Positions 31,869 to 40,493 of a stretch of DNA of 62,227 bases are shown here, in pieces. The notes under the pieces were generated by a model. The model saw nothing but the letters and a program-made list of their open reading frames with translations. It made no database searches and had not been told where the DNA came from. Numbering within the stretch: position 1 is the first letter of the stretch; each line of letters begins with the position of its first letter. Location: contig CAUWHJ010000018.1 in the NCBI GenBank assembly GCA_963558655.1, positions 1 through 62,227 of the forward strand. The letters run 5' to 3'. The DNA comes from UMGS1590 sp963558655 (GTDB lineage: Bacteria > Bacillota > Peptococcia > Peptococcales > Peptococcaceae). The position numbers were made by a program, and so were the translations under genes.

Positions 31869-32993
31869 ATGTTAGATGAACGTAAAGAAAAGATTCTAGC
31901 AGCGATTGTCACAGATTTCATAGCGACTGCGGAACCGGTTGGTTCACGTACCATTTCAAAAAAATACGACATTGGTTTCAGCTCGGCAACGATTCGTAAC
32001 GAGATGAGCGACCTTGAAGAGATGGGTTACATTATTCAGCCTCATACATCGGCTGGGCGTATTCCAACGGATATTGGGTATCGCTATTATGTGGACCGTT
32101 TGATGTTTCGCGCGCAAAGCTCTTATAAAGAAGAAAAAAAACTCAATGCTTTTATTCGTGCACAAGCGAGCATGGACAGTGAACGTATGCGGACAGTTTT
32201 GGCACGCATGGCAGAAAGCACCGGTTATACAGCAATGCTTTTAATGCCGGAAGCGGAAGTGACCAAACCTCTGCTCTCCATGTTGGACCTCATCTATCTC
32301 ATGCCGGAACGTGGGTTGATGGTTGTGGTGACTGACGATGAGCGTGTTGAACAGCGATTGATTGATTTACCGGAAGGCTTTGGTTCAAAAGAGCTTAATG
32401 TTGTCAATGGTGTGCTTAGCCATTATTTGCGAGGGCTTTCGGTAGCACATTGGCATCGCCCGTTGATAGAATTCCTTGTGGATCAGATGGGGACAGCGTC
32501 TGGTTTTGTGCACAATCTTTTGGATATTTTGAATGATATTCTCAGCCGTCGCCAACAGAAAGAGGTTTTGGTGGAAGGTGCTTTGAATGTGCTTTCTTTC
32601 GCCGAGTTTCAAGACCTTGCCATGTTGAAAGAATTGTTGACAGCATTCAGTAATGACGATGCCGTAGCTGATTTTTTCAAAAATATGCCGGAAAGAGGGC
32701 TGACCATTCGCATTGGTGATGAGAATACATCACCAGCCATCAACCGTTGCAGCATGGTGGTTGGGAATTATAGCATAGGCAAAAACGTTGGTCACCTGGC
32801 GCTGGTTGGACCTAAGCGCATGAATTACATTAAATGTGTGACAACTGTTGAAGCGGTGCTGAGTGGTTTTGAGCAGCTCTTCACCCGTCTGGAAAAAAAC
32901 GAAGCGCGAAAGAACGCCCTTTCGACTGTTGTCGCCCATGATGGCGACTGGTCGGGGTGTTCGGAGCTGGCGATATTCAAAAAAAGATATTAG
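31869..32993 (+). CDS. hrcA: Heat-inducible transcription repressor HrcA
   Basis: A 374-residue repressor. The N-terminal winged helix has the family motifs ATAEPVGSRTISKKYDIGFSSATIRN split over residues 18-43 and SAGRIPTDIGYRYYVD. The middle is the GAF-like dimerisation region, and GHLALVGPKRMNYIKCV near residue 315 is the conserved C-terminal block. Family members usually end about 20-25 residues after that block, at 340-350 in all. This one carries an extra 25-30 polar residues. It is the first gene of the CIRCE-controlled operon. Confidence 0.95.
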   Translation: MLDERKEKILAAIVTDFIATAEPVGSRTISKKYDIGFSSATIRNEMSDLEEMGYIIQPHTSAGRIPTDIGYRYYVDRLMFRAQSSYKEEKKLNAFIRAQASMDSERMRTVLARMAESTGYTAMLLMPEAEVTKPLLSMLDLIYLMPERGLMVVVTDDERVEQRLIDLPEGFGSKELNVVNGVLSHYLRGLSVAHWHRPLIEFLVDQMGTASGFVHNLLDILNDILSRRQQKEVLVEGALNVLSFAEFQDLAMLKELLTAFSNDDAVADFFKNMPERGLTIRIGDENTSPAINRCSMVVGNYSIGKNVGHLALVGPKRMNYIKCVTTVEAVLSGFEQLFTRLEKNEARKNALSTVVAHDGDWSGCSELAIFKKRY

Positions 32994-33011
32994 TAAGAAG
33001 GAGTGCAAGGC

Positions 33012-33563
33012 ATGACAGAACAAGAACAGGCAAAAGAACCGCAAACCGAGGAAAAGGCACCGGAAAGTGCTGAACCTGAAGTAGAGGTTGTTGAGGAAGA
33101 AGCGGAAAACGCTCCGTCTGAAGACAGTGCCTATGAGGAATTAAACAAACGCTATCTGAGACTGCTGGCTGATTTCGACAACTATAAGCGTCGCACGACC
33201 AGCGAAAAAGAAGACATTGCCAAATATGGCACGATGAATTTGATTAAAGACTTGCTGCCGATTCTTGACAGTTTTGAATTGGCATTAAAAAATCCACCTG
33301 CTGACAATGTGGACAATTTGGCTGCTTATCAGGATGGGTTCACAAAAGTGCAAAAGCAGTTGGTGGACGCTTTAGGAAAAGCAGGGCTTGAGCGTATCGA
33401 GGCGGTTGGGCAGGAATATGATCCAAACTTCCATGAAGCCATCATGGTGGTAGATGAAGCTGATCAGCCAGCCAACACCGTATTCGATGAATTGCGTGCA
33501 GGCTATAAATTCAAAGAAAAAGTAATCCGCCCAACGGTTTGCCGTGTGACGGGCAATAAATAA
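33012..33563 (+). CDS. grpE: Nucleotide exchange factor GrpE
   Basis: A 183-residue DnaK co-chaperone that releases ADP. An acidic N-terminus (about 40 residues rich in Glu/Pro) is followed by a long coiled coil (YEELNKRYLRLLADFDNYKRRT) and the beta-domain with QEYDPNFHEAIM and GYKFKEKVIRPTVCRV. ATG 33012 is 8 bases from AAGGAG; GTG 33003 is too close to it. It lies 18 bases after hrcA. Confidence 0.95.
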   Translation: MTEQEQAKEPQTEEKAPESAEPEVEVVEEEAENAPSEDSAYEELNKRYLRLLADFDNYKRRTTSEKEDIAKYGTMNLIKDLLPILDSFELALKNPPADNVDNLAAYQDGFTKVQKQLVDALGKAGLERIEAVGQEYDPNFHEAIMVVDEADQPANTVFDELRAGYKFKEKVIRPTVCRVTGNK

Positions 33564-33603
33564 GCAATCATCATCTTTTTAGATTTTTAGGAGGAAGAAT
33601 ACA

Positions 33604-35439
33604 ATGGGAAAAGTAATTGGTATTGACTTAGGGACTACAAACTCTTGTGTGGCTGTTATGGAAGGTGGCGAAGCGGTTGTTATTCCTAATAGTGAAGGTA
33701 ACCGCACAACACCATCTGTTGTTGGTTTGAACAACAGCGGTGAACGTCTTGTTGGTCAGGTTGCAAAACGTCAAGCAATCACCAATCCTGATAATACCGT
33801 TGCCAGCATCAAGCGTCACATGGGTTCTGATTATAAAGCAACACTTGGTGGCAAACAGTATACGCCACAGGAAGTTTCTGCCATGATTCTGCAAAAACTG
33901 AAAAACGATGCAGAAGCCTATATTGGCGAAACCGTTACGCAGGCAGTTATCACCGTTCCTGCTTACTTCAGTGACAGCCAGCGTCAGGCAACCAAAGACG
34001 CTGGTAAAATTGCCGGCCTTGATGTCTTGCGTATCATCAACGAACCAACCGCAGCTGCTTTGGCTTATGGCGTAGACAAAGATAACACCGATCAGAAGAT
34101 TCTCGTCTTTGACCTTGGTGGTGGTACTTTCGACGTATCCCTTTTGGAAATTGGCGATGGTATCTTTGAAGTATTGGCAACCAGTGGTAACAACCGTCTC
34201 GGCGGTGATGACTTCGATAAGAAGATCATTGATTGGACCATTGCTGAATTTAAGAGCCAGACCGGTATTGACCTCAGCGGCGACAAGACAGCAATGCAGC
34301 GTTTGAAAGAAGCTGCTGAAAAAGCAAAAATGGAATTGTCCACCGTTACAACATCTAACATTAACTTGCCATTCATTACGATGGACAGCAACGGCCAGCC
34401 ACAGCACTTGGATTTAACCCTCAGCCGTGCAAAATTTGATGAACTGACCGCAGACCTCGTTGAAAAAACAATGGGGCCATCTCGTCAGGCACTTTCCGAT
34501 GCTGGTCTTAGTGCAAGTGAAATTGATAAAGTTATCCTCGTTGGTGGTTCTACTCGTATCCCTGCCGTACAGGAAGCAGTGAAGAAATTGACCGGTAAAG
34601 AACCATTCAAAGGCATTAACCCTGATGAATGTGTTGCTATTGGTGCTGCTATCCAGGGCGGTGTCTTGGTTGGTGAAGTTAAAGACGTTGTTCTTTTGGA
34701 CGTTACCCCACTTTCACTCGGTATTGAAACTCTGGGCGGCGTTATGACGAAGATTGTCGAACGCAACACCACCATTCCGGTTTCTCGCAGCCAGGTATTT
34801 ACCACTGCTGCTGACAACCAAACTTCGACCGACATTCATGTGCTTCAGGGTGAACGTGAAATGGCGAAAGACAACAAGACCCTTGGCCGCTTCAGCCTCA
34901 TGGATATTCCACCAGCTCCACGTGGCATTCCTCAGATTGAAGTTACCTTCGATATTGACGCCAACGGTATTGTAAACGTTTCTGCTAAGGACAAAGGCAC
35001 CGGTAAGAGCCAGCGCATCACCATTCAATCCAACAGCGGTCTTTCCGATGAAGAAATCGAACGTATGGTGAAAGATGCAGAAATGAATGCTGAATCTGAT
35101 AAAAAGATGAAAGAAAAAGTTGACACTAAGAACAACGCCGATGCACTCCTCTTCCAAAGTGAAAAAGTGCTGAAAGAAGCTGGCGATGCAGTGGATGCAG
35201 CAGACAAAGAAGCTATTGAAAAAGCACAAGCTGATCTTCGTGCCGTTCTTGACAGCGACAACACCGAAGATATCAAAGCAAAGAGCGAAGCACTTACCAA
35301 CGCCATCTACAAAGTCAGCGAAAAGATGTATGCTCAGGCTGCTGCTCAGCAACAAGCCGATCAGGGCGCACAGGCACAGGGACAGAACGACGACGGAACC
35401 TATGATGCCGACTTCACAGAAGTGGACGACAATAAATAA
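33604..35439 (+). CDS. dnaK: Hsp70 chaperone DnaK
   Basis: A 611-residue Hsp70. It starts KVIGIDLGTTNSCVAV (phosphate 1), with VITVPAYFSDSQRQATKDAG, IINEPTAAALAYG, DLGGGTFDVS and VGGSTRIPAV forming the ATPase domain. The substrate-binding domain begins LLDVTPLSLGIETLGG, and the helical lid ends in a Gln/Ala-rich stretch and DADFTEVDDNK, the family's typical tail. The sequence has strong codon bias. The stop overlaps dnaJ (TAATG), so translation is coupled. Confidence 0.98.
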   Translation: MGKVIGIDLGTTNSCVAVMEGGEAVVIPNSEGNRTTPSVVGLNNSGERLVGQVAKRQAITNPDNTVASIKRHMGSDYKATLGGKQYTPQEVSAMILQKLKNDAEAYIGETVTQAVITVPAYFSDSQRQATKDAGKIAGLDVLRIINEPTAAALAYGVDKDNTDQKILVFDLGGGTFDVSLLEIGDGIFEVLATSGNNRLGGDDFDKKIIDWTIAEFKSQTGIDLSGDKTAMQRLKEAAEKAKMELSTVTTSNINLPFITMDSNGQPQHLDLTLSRAKFDELTADLVEKTMGPSRQALSDAGLSASEIDKVILVGGSTRIPAVQEAVKKLTGKEPFKGINPDECVAIGAAIQGGVLVGEVKDVVLLDVTPLSLGIETLGGVMTKIVERNTTIPVSRSQVFTTAADNQTSTDIHVLQGEREMAKDNKTLGRFSLMDIPPAPRGIPQIEVTFDIDANGIVNVSAKDKGTGKSQRITIQSNSGLSDEEIERMVKDAEMNAESDKKMKEKVDTKNNADALLFQSEKVLKEAGDAVDAADKEAIEKAQADLRAVLDSDNTEDIKAKSEALTNAIYKVSEKMYAQAAAQQQADQGAQAQGQNDDGTYDADFTEVDDNK

Positions 35440-36641
35440 TGGCTGAAAAGCGTGATTACTATGAGGTGCTCGGGGTTGATAAAAACGCCAGTGATGTGGA
35501 CATCAAAAAAGCCTTCCGTAAACTAGCGCGCAAATATCACCCCGATGTAAACCCAGGAGACAAAGACGCAGAAGCAAAATTCAAGGAAATTAACGAAGCC
35601 TATGACGTACTTTCAAATGCCGAAAAACGTCAGCAATATGACCAGTTTGGCCATGATGCACCAAACTTTGGTGCTGGTGGTTTTGGTGGATTTAGCGGTG
35701 GTGGCTTTGGTGGCAGTGCCGACTTCGGAGATCTTGGCGATATTTTCAATATGTTCTTCGGAGGCGGTGGTGGCGCCGGCGCACAGGCTAATGGTCCACG
35801 TCAGGGCGCGGATTTGCGCTATGATATGACCTTGTCTTTTGAAGAAGCCGTCTTTGGTTGCAAGAAAACGATAACCGTCGATCGTTGGGTGACTTGCTCT
35901 ACCTGTGGCGGTTCAGGCGCAAAGCCTGGCACCAGTCCTGAAACTTGTAGCCGTTGCCATGGCACAGGTCGCGTAACCAGTATGCAGCAGACACCGTTTG
36001 GTCGTATGCAAACGCAGACCACGTGCCCAGAATGTGGCGGTACTGGTAAAGTCATCAAAGATAAATGTCCGGATTGCGGTGGCACAGGTCGCAAACGTGA
36101 AACAAAATCGCTTGAAGTCAACGTCCCAGCCGGTGTTGACAACGGCACCCGTTTACGCATGGCAGCGGAAGGCGAAGCCGGTGAAAACGGCGGTCCATCT
36201 GGCGATTTGTATATCTATATTCGTGTGCGTCCGGATTCTGTCTTTACGCGCGATGACACGGACATTTACATGGAACAAAAGATCAACGTAGCTCAAGCCG
36301 CATTGGGTGATGAAATCGAAGTGCCAACGCTGGAAGGACGTATCAAATTTACCATTCCAGCCGGCGTGCAAAGCGGCGCGCGCTTCCGTCTTAAAGGCAA
36401 AGGCATCAAGAGTATGCGTGGTTATGGCAAAGGCGACCAGTATGTAACGGTCGTTATTGAAACACCAAAAACGCTCACAGATGAACAACGTAAACTCTTT
36501 GAAAAACTTGCTGAAACTCTCGAACGTTATGACGGCAAAACAGCTGGTCAGGACGCGAGGCGGACAGAGAAGAAGAAAGAAGGCTTCTTCGACAAGATGA
36601 AAGATCTTTTTACTGATGATGACGAAGACGATAATAATTAA
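35439..36641 (+). CDS. dnaJ: Hsp40 co-chaperone DnaJ
   Basis: A 400-residue type I J protein. The J domain has KKAFRKLARKYHPDVNPGD with the HPD motif (about residue 34). A Gly/Phe-rich stretch follows (residues 75-112). Four CxxCxGxG repeats make the zinc-binding domain: CSTCGGSG, CSRCHGTG, CPECGGTG, CPDCGGTG. The C-terminal substrate-binding domains end in an acidic DDDEDDNN tail. Its ATG overlaps the dnaK stop and no separate ribosome site is seen. Confidence 0.97.
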   Translation: MAEKRDYYEVLGVDKNASDVDIKKAFRKLARKYHPDVNPGDKDAEAKFKEINEAYDVLSNAEKRQQYDQFGHDAPNFGAGGFGGFSGGGFGGSADFGDLGDIFNMFFGGGGGAGAQANGPRQGADLRYDMTLSFEEAVFGCKKTITVDRWVTCSTCGGSGAKPGTSPETCSRCHGTGRVTSMQQTPFGRMQTQTTCPECGGTGKVIKDKCPDCGGTGRKRETKSLEVNVPAGVDNGTRLRMAAEGEAGENGGPSGDLYIYIRVRPDSVFTRDDTDIYMEQKINVAQAALGDEIEVPTLEGRIKFTIPAGVQSGARFRLKGKGIKSMRGYGKGDQYVTVVIETPKTLTDEQRKLFEKLAETLERYDGKTAGQDARRTEKKKEGFFDKMKDLFTDDDEDDNN

Positions 36642-36652
36642 ATAAACAACAA

Positions 36653-36687
36653 AAAACCGAGGCTCAGAAATGGGCTTCGGTTTTTTT
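36653..36687 (+). terminator. Intrinsic terminator of the dnaK operon
   Basis: AAACCGAgGC pairs with GCttCGGTTT, followed by a T tract. Confidence 0.87.
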
Positions 36688-36757
36688 GTGTTTTCTTGAA
36701 AATTTTTGTCACCTTTTGGGGGTGTTATGTGTATTATGGACAAAGGAACCTTTTAGA

Positions 36758-37252
36758 ATGGGTGATTTTATGAGACTACCGGTAGAAACTTTGATTGCGC
36801 GTTATCATCAAAATCTTTATGCGATTGCTTTTAATGTCTGCAAGGACAGAGAAGATGCTGAAGAGGTGGTGCAAGATGCGTTCATCCAATATCATGTAAA
36901 GAACAAGGAGTTTGACAGCGAGGAGCATATTCGTGCCTGGCTCATTCGCGTGACGATTAATCGTGCGAAAAATGCTACGCGTGCTTTTTGGCGGCGTCAT
37001 CGTGCAACGCTGGAAGAAACAATGGCGACGATTTCTTTTGAAGATGAAGAGTCGAGTGCGGTGTTTGAAGCGGTTATGCAGTTACCAGATAAATATCGTT
37101 TGGTGGTGCATCTTTTCTATTACGAAGAATATAGTGTGCATGACATTGCAGAGATTTTGCATCTTTCAGAAGCCAATGTAAAGACCAGGCTATCACGAGC
37201 CAGAACGATGCTCCGACAAACGTTAAAGGAGGTGTGGAGCGATGACGAATAA
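36758..37252 (+). CDS. ECF-type RNA polymerase sigma factor
   Basis: A protein of about 164 residues (160 if ATG 36770 is used). Region 2 includes NVCKDREDAEEVVQDAFIQYHV and the HIRAWLIRVTINRAKN box. Region 4 includes LPDKYRLVVHLFYYEEYSVHDIAEILHLSEANVKTRLSRAR, the -35 recognition HTH, in two parts. There is no sigma-1.1 or region 3, as expected for the ECF class. The TGTCACCTTTT stretch at 36708-36718 upstream resembles ECF -35 elements and could mean autoregulation (inference). It overlaps the next gene by 11 bases. Confidence 0.9.
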   Translation: MGDFMRLPVETLIARYHQNLYAIAFNVCKDREDAEEVVQDAFIQYHVKNKEFDSEEHIRAWLIRVTINRAKNATRAFWRRHRATLEETMATISFEDEESSAVFEAVMQLPDKYRLVVHLFYYEEYSVHDIAEILHLSEANVKTRLSRARTMLRQTLKEVWSDDE

Positions 37253-37919
37253 GGAGAAATATCAGCAAGCCTTTTCGGCTCTCCAACCTACCCAAGATAT
37301 TCGATTGGAGGAAAAGACGATGAAAACCTATCATAAACGACAAGTGAAGCGCACGATTGCCATGGTGGCTGTGATTTGTCTGGCTGTCTGTGCAGGTGGA
37401 GGCGGTGCATATGCCGCTAATATTGGTGGCATTCAACGAACGATCCAACTGTGGCTGCATGGCGATCAGACAACGGCAACTGTTGATATCAACGATGATG
37501 GCACCTATACGGTGAAGATTCCAGATGAAAACGGCGAACAGCAAACCGCTGTTTCCGGCGGTGGTAAAGCCTTTGATGCATTTGGCAATGAGGTGCCGCT
37601 GAGTGAAGAAGAGATTATGGAACAAGTTACCGCGCCGAACGTTGAATATTACGACGATGGTTCCATCTGGTTTTTCTACAAGGATATGGCGAAAGACATC
37701 ACTGATTCTTTTGACGAGAACGAAGTGTGCTATATCAAAGCCACCGACGATGAGGGCGACCTCTATGTGACGGTGAAAAAATATGCCGGCTATGCCTATT
37801 CGCGTGACAAGTATACGAATCCGAAGACATTCAATACCGATGCTCGCGACCCGGACGGCATTGCCTATCAGCCAGCCTCAGAAAAGCCGGATGCTGAAAG
37901 CGGCGGACAAATAGAATAA
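37242..37919 (+). CDS. Single-pass membrane protein, probable anti-sigma factor
   Basis: A 225-residue protein: a cytoplasmic N-terminus of about 33 residues, one membrane helix (TIAMVAVICLAVCAGGGGAY), and an extracytoplasmic domain of about 165 residues rich in Asp, Tyr and Gly. Overlap with the sigma gene and this topology suggest it holds the sigma factor at the membrane and senses an outside signal. No zinc anti-sigma motif is seen, and the family is not one I can name with confidence. Confidence 0.7.
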   Translation: MTNKEKYQQAFSALQPTQDIRLEEKTMKTYHKRQVKRTIAMVAVICLAVCAGGGGAYAANIGGIQRTIQLWLHGDQTTATVDINDDGTYTVKIPDENGEQQTAVSGGGKAFDAFGNEVPLSEEEIMEQVTAPNVEYYDDGSIWFFYKDMAKDITDSFDENEVCYIKATDDEGDLYVTVKKYAGYAYSRDKYTNPKTFNTDARDPDGIAYQPASEKPDAESGGQIE

Positions 37920-37925
37920 CAGGCG

Positions 37926-37967
37926 AATGCAGGATGCGTATGAGTGAAGACGACATCCTGCATTTTC
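37926..37967 (+). terminator. Intrinsic terminator after the anti-sigma gene
   Basis: AATGCAGGATG (37926-37936) and CATCCTGCATT (37954-37964) pair perfectly. TTTTCGATTTTT follows. Confidence 0.8.
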
Positions 37968-38035
37968 GATTTTTGTGGGAGTAGATAGTAGCGCATTTGA
38001 CGAAGATAGCGTCTACTATGCCATCATAAAAAAAC

Positions 38036-38078
38036 GCGCCACTGCAAATACCAATGGTGTTTGCAGTGGCGCATTTTT
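38036..38078. terminator. Bidirectional terminator
   Basis: GCGCCACTGCAAA (38036-38048) and TTTGCAGTGGCGC (38060-38072) are exact inverted copies with A7 on one side and T6 on the other. It can end both the plus-strand unit and the converging oxidoreductase gene. Confidence 0.93.
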
Positions 38079-38097
38079 TGTGCTTGAATGGCATTGT

Positions 38098-39615
38098 TTA
38101 TTCCTGTTCTTCCAGCGGATAGTAGGTCCAAATGCCAATTTCGGAGAGTGATGGGTGCGGCACCATGGTTTCGCGCACGGTGCGATGTTTGTGCGGTTCC
38201 AACGTGCGGCGCAGACCAATTTGGCGCAGGCGGCGCGTTTCTTCGCTGGCAATGTCTTCGTTGAGTGGAACGAGTGCTGTTTCACCGCTGTTCATGAGAT
38301 TGAGAAATGGCTGGATGAGGGTTGAAGCAAAAGGGCCAACGGCGTGCATACCAAGAATATCGTTGGTTTCATCGTCAATGATGAGTTTGGCAAATGCACA
38401 ATCTTCGCTTCCTGGTTCGTAGCCTAAAGCATAGCCTTTGGCGGTGGCGGCATAAGGATTGATACCGATACGCACACGATGACCACGTTCGCGCGCTTGT
38501 GTTTCTGTGAGACCTACATCGGCCACTTCTGGATGCGTGAAGGTGACGGCAGGCACAAGGTCGTAACGTGCCCAGCGTTTGTCGACTGGGCTTTTGGACT
38601 TGTAATGGTTGTAAGCGAGAATGTCAGCTTCATAGTTGGCTTTGTGGCGAAATTGCTGACGGCCGTTGATGTCACCAAGCGCATAAACACCGGGAACGCT
38701 TGTTTCAAGAAATTCGTTGGTACGAATCCAACCACGGCTATCCAGCGCAATGGAGGTGTTTTCAAGGCCAAGACCATCGGTGGCAGGTACGATGCCAGGG
38801 CAGATGAAGAAGTCTTGGGCGTCGATGTCCTCCAAAGCACCCGTTGCACGGTCTTCTATCGTTAGAATAATACGGCCGTTTTCCTGGCGTACAGCGGGTG
38901 TTTCTTTATTGAAATAGAGGGTAATGCCGTCGGATTCGAGATTTTTCTGGCAGGCGGCAGAACAGGTTTCATCTGATTTAGGCAGCAGGCGTACATTGTG
39001 TTGGACAAGCTGCACGCGTGCACCAAAAGCGCGGAAAATATGTGCAAATTCGCAGCCAATGGCGCCGCCGCCAATGATGATGATGTCACGAAAAGGTTCT
39101 GATGGATATTTATCGCCAAAGAAGGATTCGCTTGTGTAATAGTTGATGTTTTCAATGCCGCTCATGGCAGGAATCTTTGTCTTACCACCGGTGGCAATAT
39201 AAATGCGGTCGGCAGTCATGGGTTCGCTGATGCTGCCGTCTGGATAATGAACTTCGATGGTGTGGTCGTCGGTAAAATGGGCGGTTCCTTCATAGACATC
39301 GGTGTGTGGTTCTTCCAGATAGAATTGCCGCAGTTCTTTGCTTTCGTCAATTTTTTGCCAAACACGAGCGCTGATTTTGGTCCAGTCAAACGTGACCTCG
39401 CCGGCAGAAAGCCCCAATGCTTCTGCTTCGCGCATTTCATAAAAACGGTCGGCGGCTGTAACAAGCACTTTGGTTGGAATGCAGCCGCGGGTAAGGCAGG
39501 TGCCGCCAAATTTACCGCGTTCAATTTGCGCGCAGCGGTCGCCAGCGAGTTGTGCCGCTTCCAGCACAATATTGGCAGCTCCAGTACCAATGACAATCAT
39601 ATCGTAATGGTTCAT
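38098..39615 (-). CDS. FAD-dependent pyridine nucleotide-disulfide oxidoreductase
   Basis: A 505-residue homodimeric flavin disulfide reductase. The FAD fold IVIGTGAANIVLEAA is followed by the redox-active pair GGTCLTRGCIPTK (CxxxxC), NAD(P) fold IIIIGGGAIGCEFAH, GVYALGDI, and the C-terminal active-site His motif HPSLSE. The last matches the MerA/mycothione/dihydrolipoamide reductase branch. No lipoyl or pyruvate dehydrogenase genes are nearby, so a low-molecular-weight disulfide or related substrate is more likely than lipoamide. Ribosome site AAAGGAGG. Confidence 0.85.
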   Translation of the reverse strand: MNHYDMIVIGTGAANIVLEAAQLAGDRCAQIERGKFGGTCLTRGCIPTKVLVTAADRFYEMREAEALGLSAGEVTFDWTKISARVWQKIDESKELRQFYLEEPHTDVYEGTAHFTDDHTIEVHYPDGSISEPMTADRIYIATGGKTKIPAMSGIENINYYTSESFFGDKYPSEPFRDIIIIGGGAIGCEFAHIFRAFGARVQLVQHNVRLLPKSDETCSAACQKNLESDGITLYFNKETPAVRQENGRIILTIEDRATGALEDIDAQDFFICPGIVPATDGLGLENTSIALDSRGWIRTNEFLETSVPGVYALGDINGRQQFRHKANYEADILAYNHYKSKSPVDKRWARYDLVPAVTFTHPEVADVGLTETQARERGHRVRIGINPYAATAKGYALGYEPGSEDCAFAKLIIDDETNDILGMHAVGPFASTLIQPFLNLMNSGETALVPLNEDIASEETRRLRQIGLRRTLEPHKHRTVRETMVPHPSLSEIGIWTYYPLEEQE

Positions 39616-39680
39616 GTTTGAACCTCCTTTGAGGATTTTTCTTTCATTATAATTATAAACGATAACTGTCTCACACGCAA

Positions 39681-39708
39681 AAGAAAGCCGCTCACAAACG
39701 TGAGCGGC
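39681..39708 (-). terminator. Intrinsic terminator after tatD
   Basis: On the minus strand GCCGCTCAC/GTGAGCGGC (39708-39700 and 39695-39687) is followed by TTTCTTTT. Confidence 0.9.
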
Positions 39709-39714
39709 GAAAGA

Positions 39715-40485
39715 TTAAAATGTTGTCTTAAATAAACGGCAGGCGTTTTCGTAGGTTGCATGGCAGATTTCGTCAAAGCTGATATTGCGTAACTTGGCAA
39801 TTTCTTCGGCCACATAGCGCACATAGCTTGGTTCGTTGCGTTTGCCGCGGTATGGCACTGGTGTCATATATGGGCAGTCGGTTTCGAGCAGTAAGCGGTC
39901 GAGCGGAACTGCTTTTGCAACTTCTTTGGCGGTTTTTGCATTCTTAAATGTAACAACACCGCCAAGCCCTATGTAAAAACCATGGTTGATGGCTTCGTGC
40001 ATCATTTCCACAGAGCCGGAGTAGGCGTGAAAAACGCCGCTGACTTTCTCGGCACCGCTCGTCCATAAGGCGTCGAAGCAATCCCGATGGGCTTCGCGGT
40101 CGTGAATAATGAGCGGTTTGTCGAGTGTTTTCGCTAGTTCGATGTGTTTGGCCAAAAGGATTTTTTGCTCTTCTGGCGTTGCGGTATCCCAGTGATAATC
40201 AAGACCGGTTTCGCCGATGGCGATGACACGTGGGTGCTTGGCCAATTCGCAAAGCCGTTCCCATTTTTGGGGGTCGTACTTGCGTGCGTCCTCTGGATGC
40301 AGAGCCACAGCGGCATATACTTGCGGTTCTTTTTCTGCAAGGCTCACAGCTGCTTCGGCATCGTCAAAATTGCAGCCGACATTGATAACGGCGTGGAGTT
40401 TGAGGGTGCGCGCCAAAACGTCGTTATAGTCATCTTGAAAAGCTGGGTCCATGATATGGCAGTGGGTATCTATGAGGTAGTGCAT
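39715..40485 (-). CDS. TatD-family metal-dependent DNase
   Basis: A 256-residue TIM-barrel hydrolase. Metal motifs are IDTHCHIMD (start), IGETGLDYH, PLIIHDREAH, GVFHAYSG and LLETDCPYM. Closest in type to YcfH/YabD, which are usually next to metG, as here. The family acts as 3'-5' DNase and in D-aminoacyl-tRNA or repair roles; the exact role is not certain. ATG 40485 is chosen over a TTG at 40497; it lies 8 bases after the metG stop. Confidence 0.93.
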   Translation of the reverse strand: MHYLIDTHCHIMDPAFQDDYNDVLARTLKLHAVINVGCNFDDAEAAVSLAEKEPQVYAAVALHPEDARKYDPQKWERLCELAKHPRVIAIGETGLDYHWDTATPEEQKILLAKHIELAKTLDKPLIIHDREAHRDCFDALWTSGAEKVSGVFHAYSGSVEMMHEAINHGFYIGLGGVVTFKNAKTAKEVAKAVPLDRLLLETDCPYMTPVPYRGKRNEPSYVRYVAEEIAKLRNISFDEICHATYENACRLFKTTF

Positions 40486-40493
40486 GATGAGCC

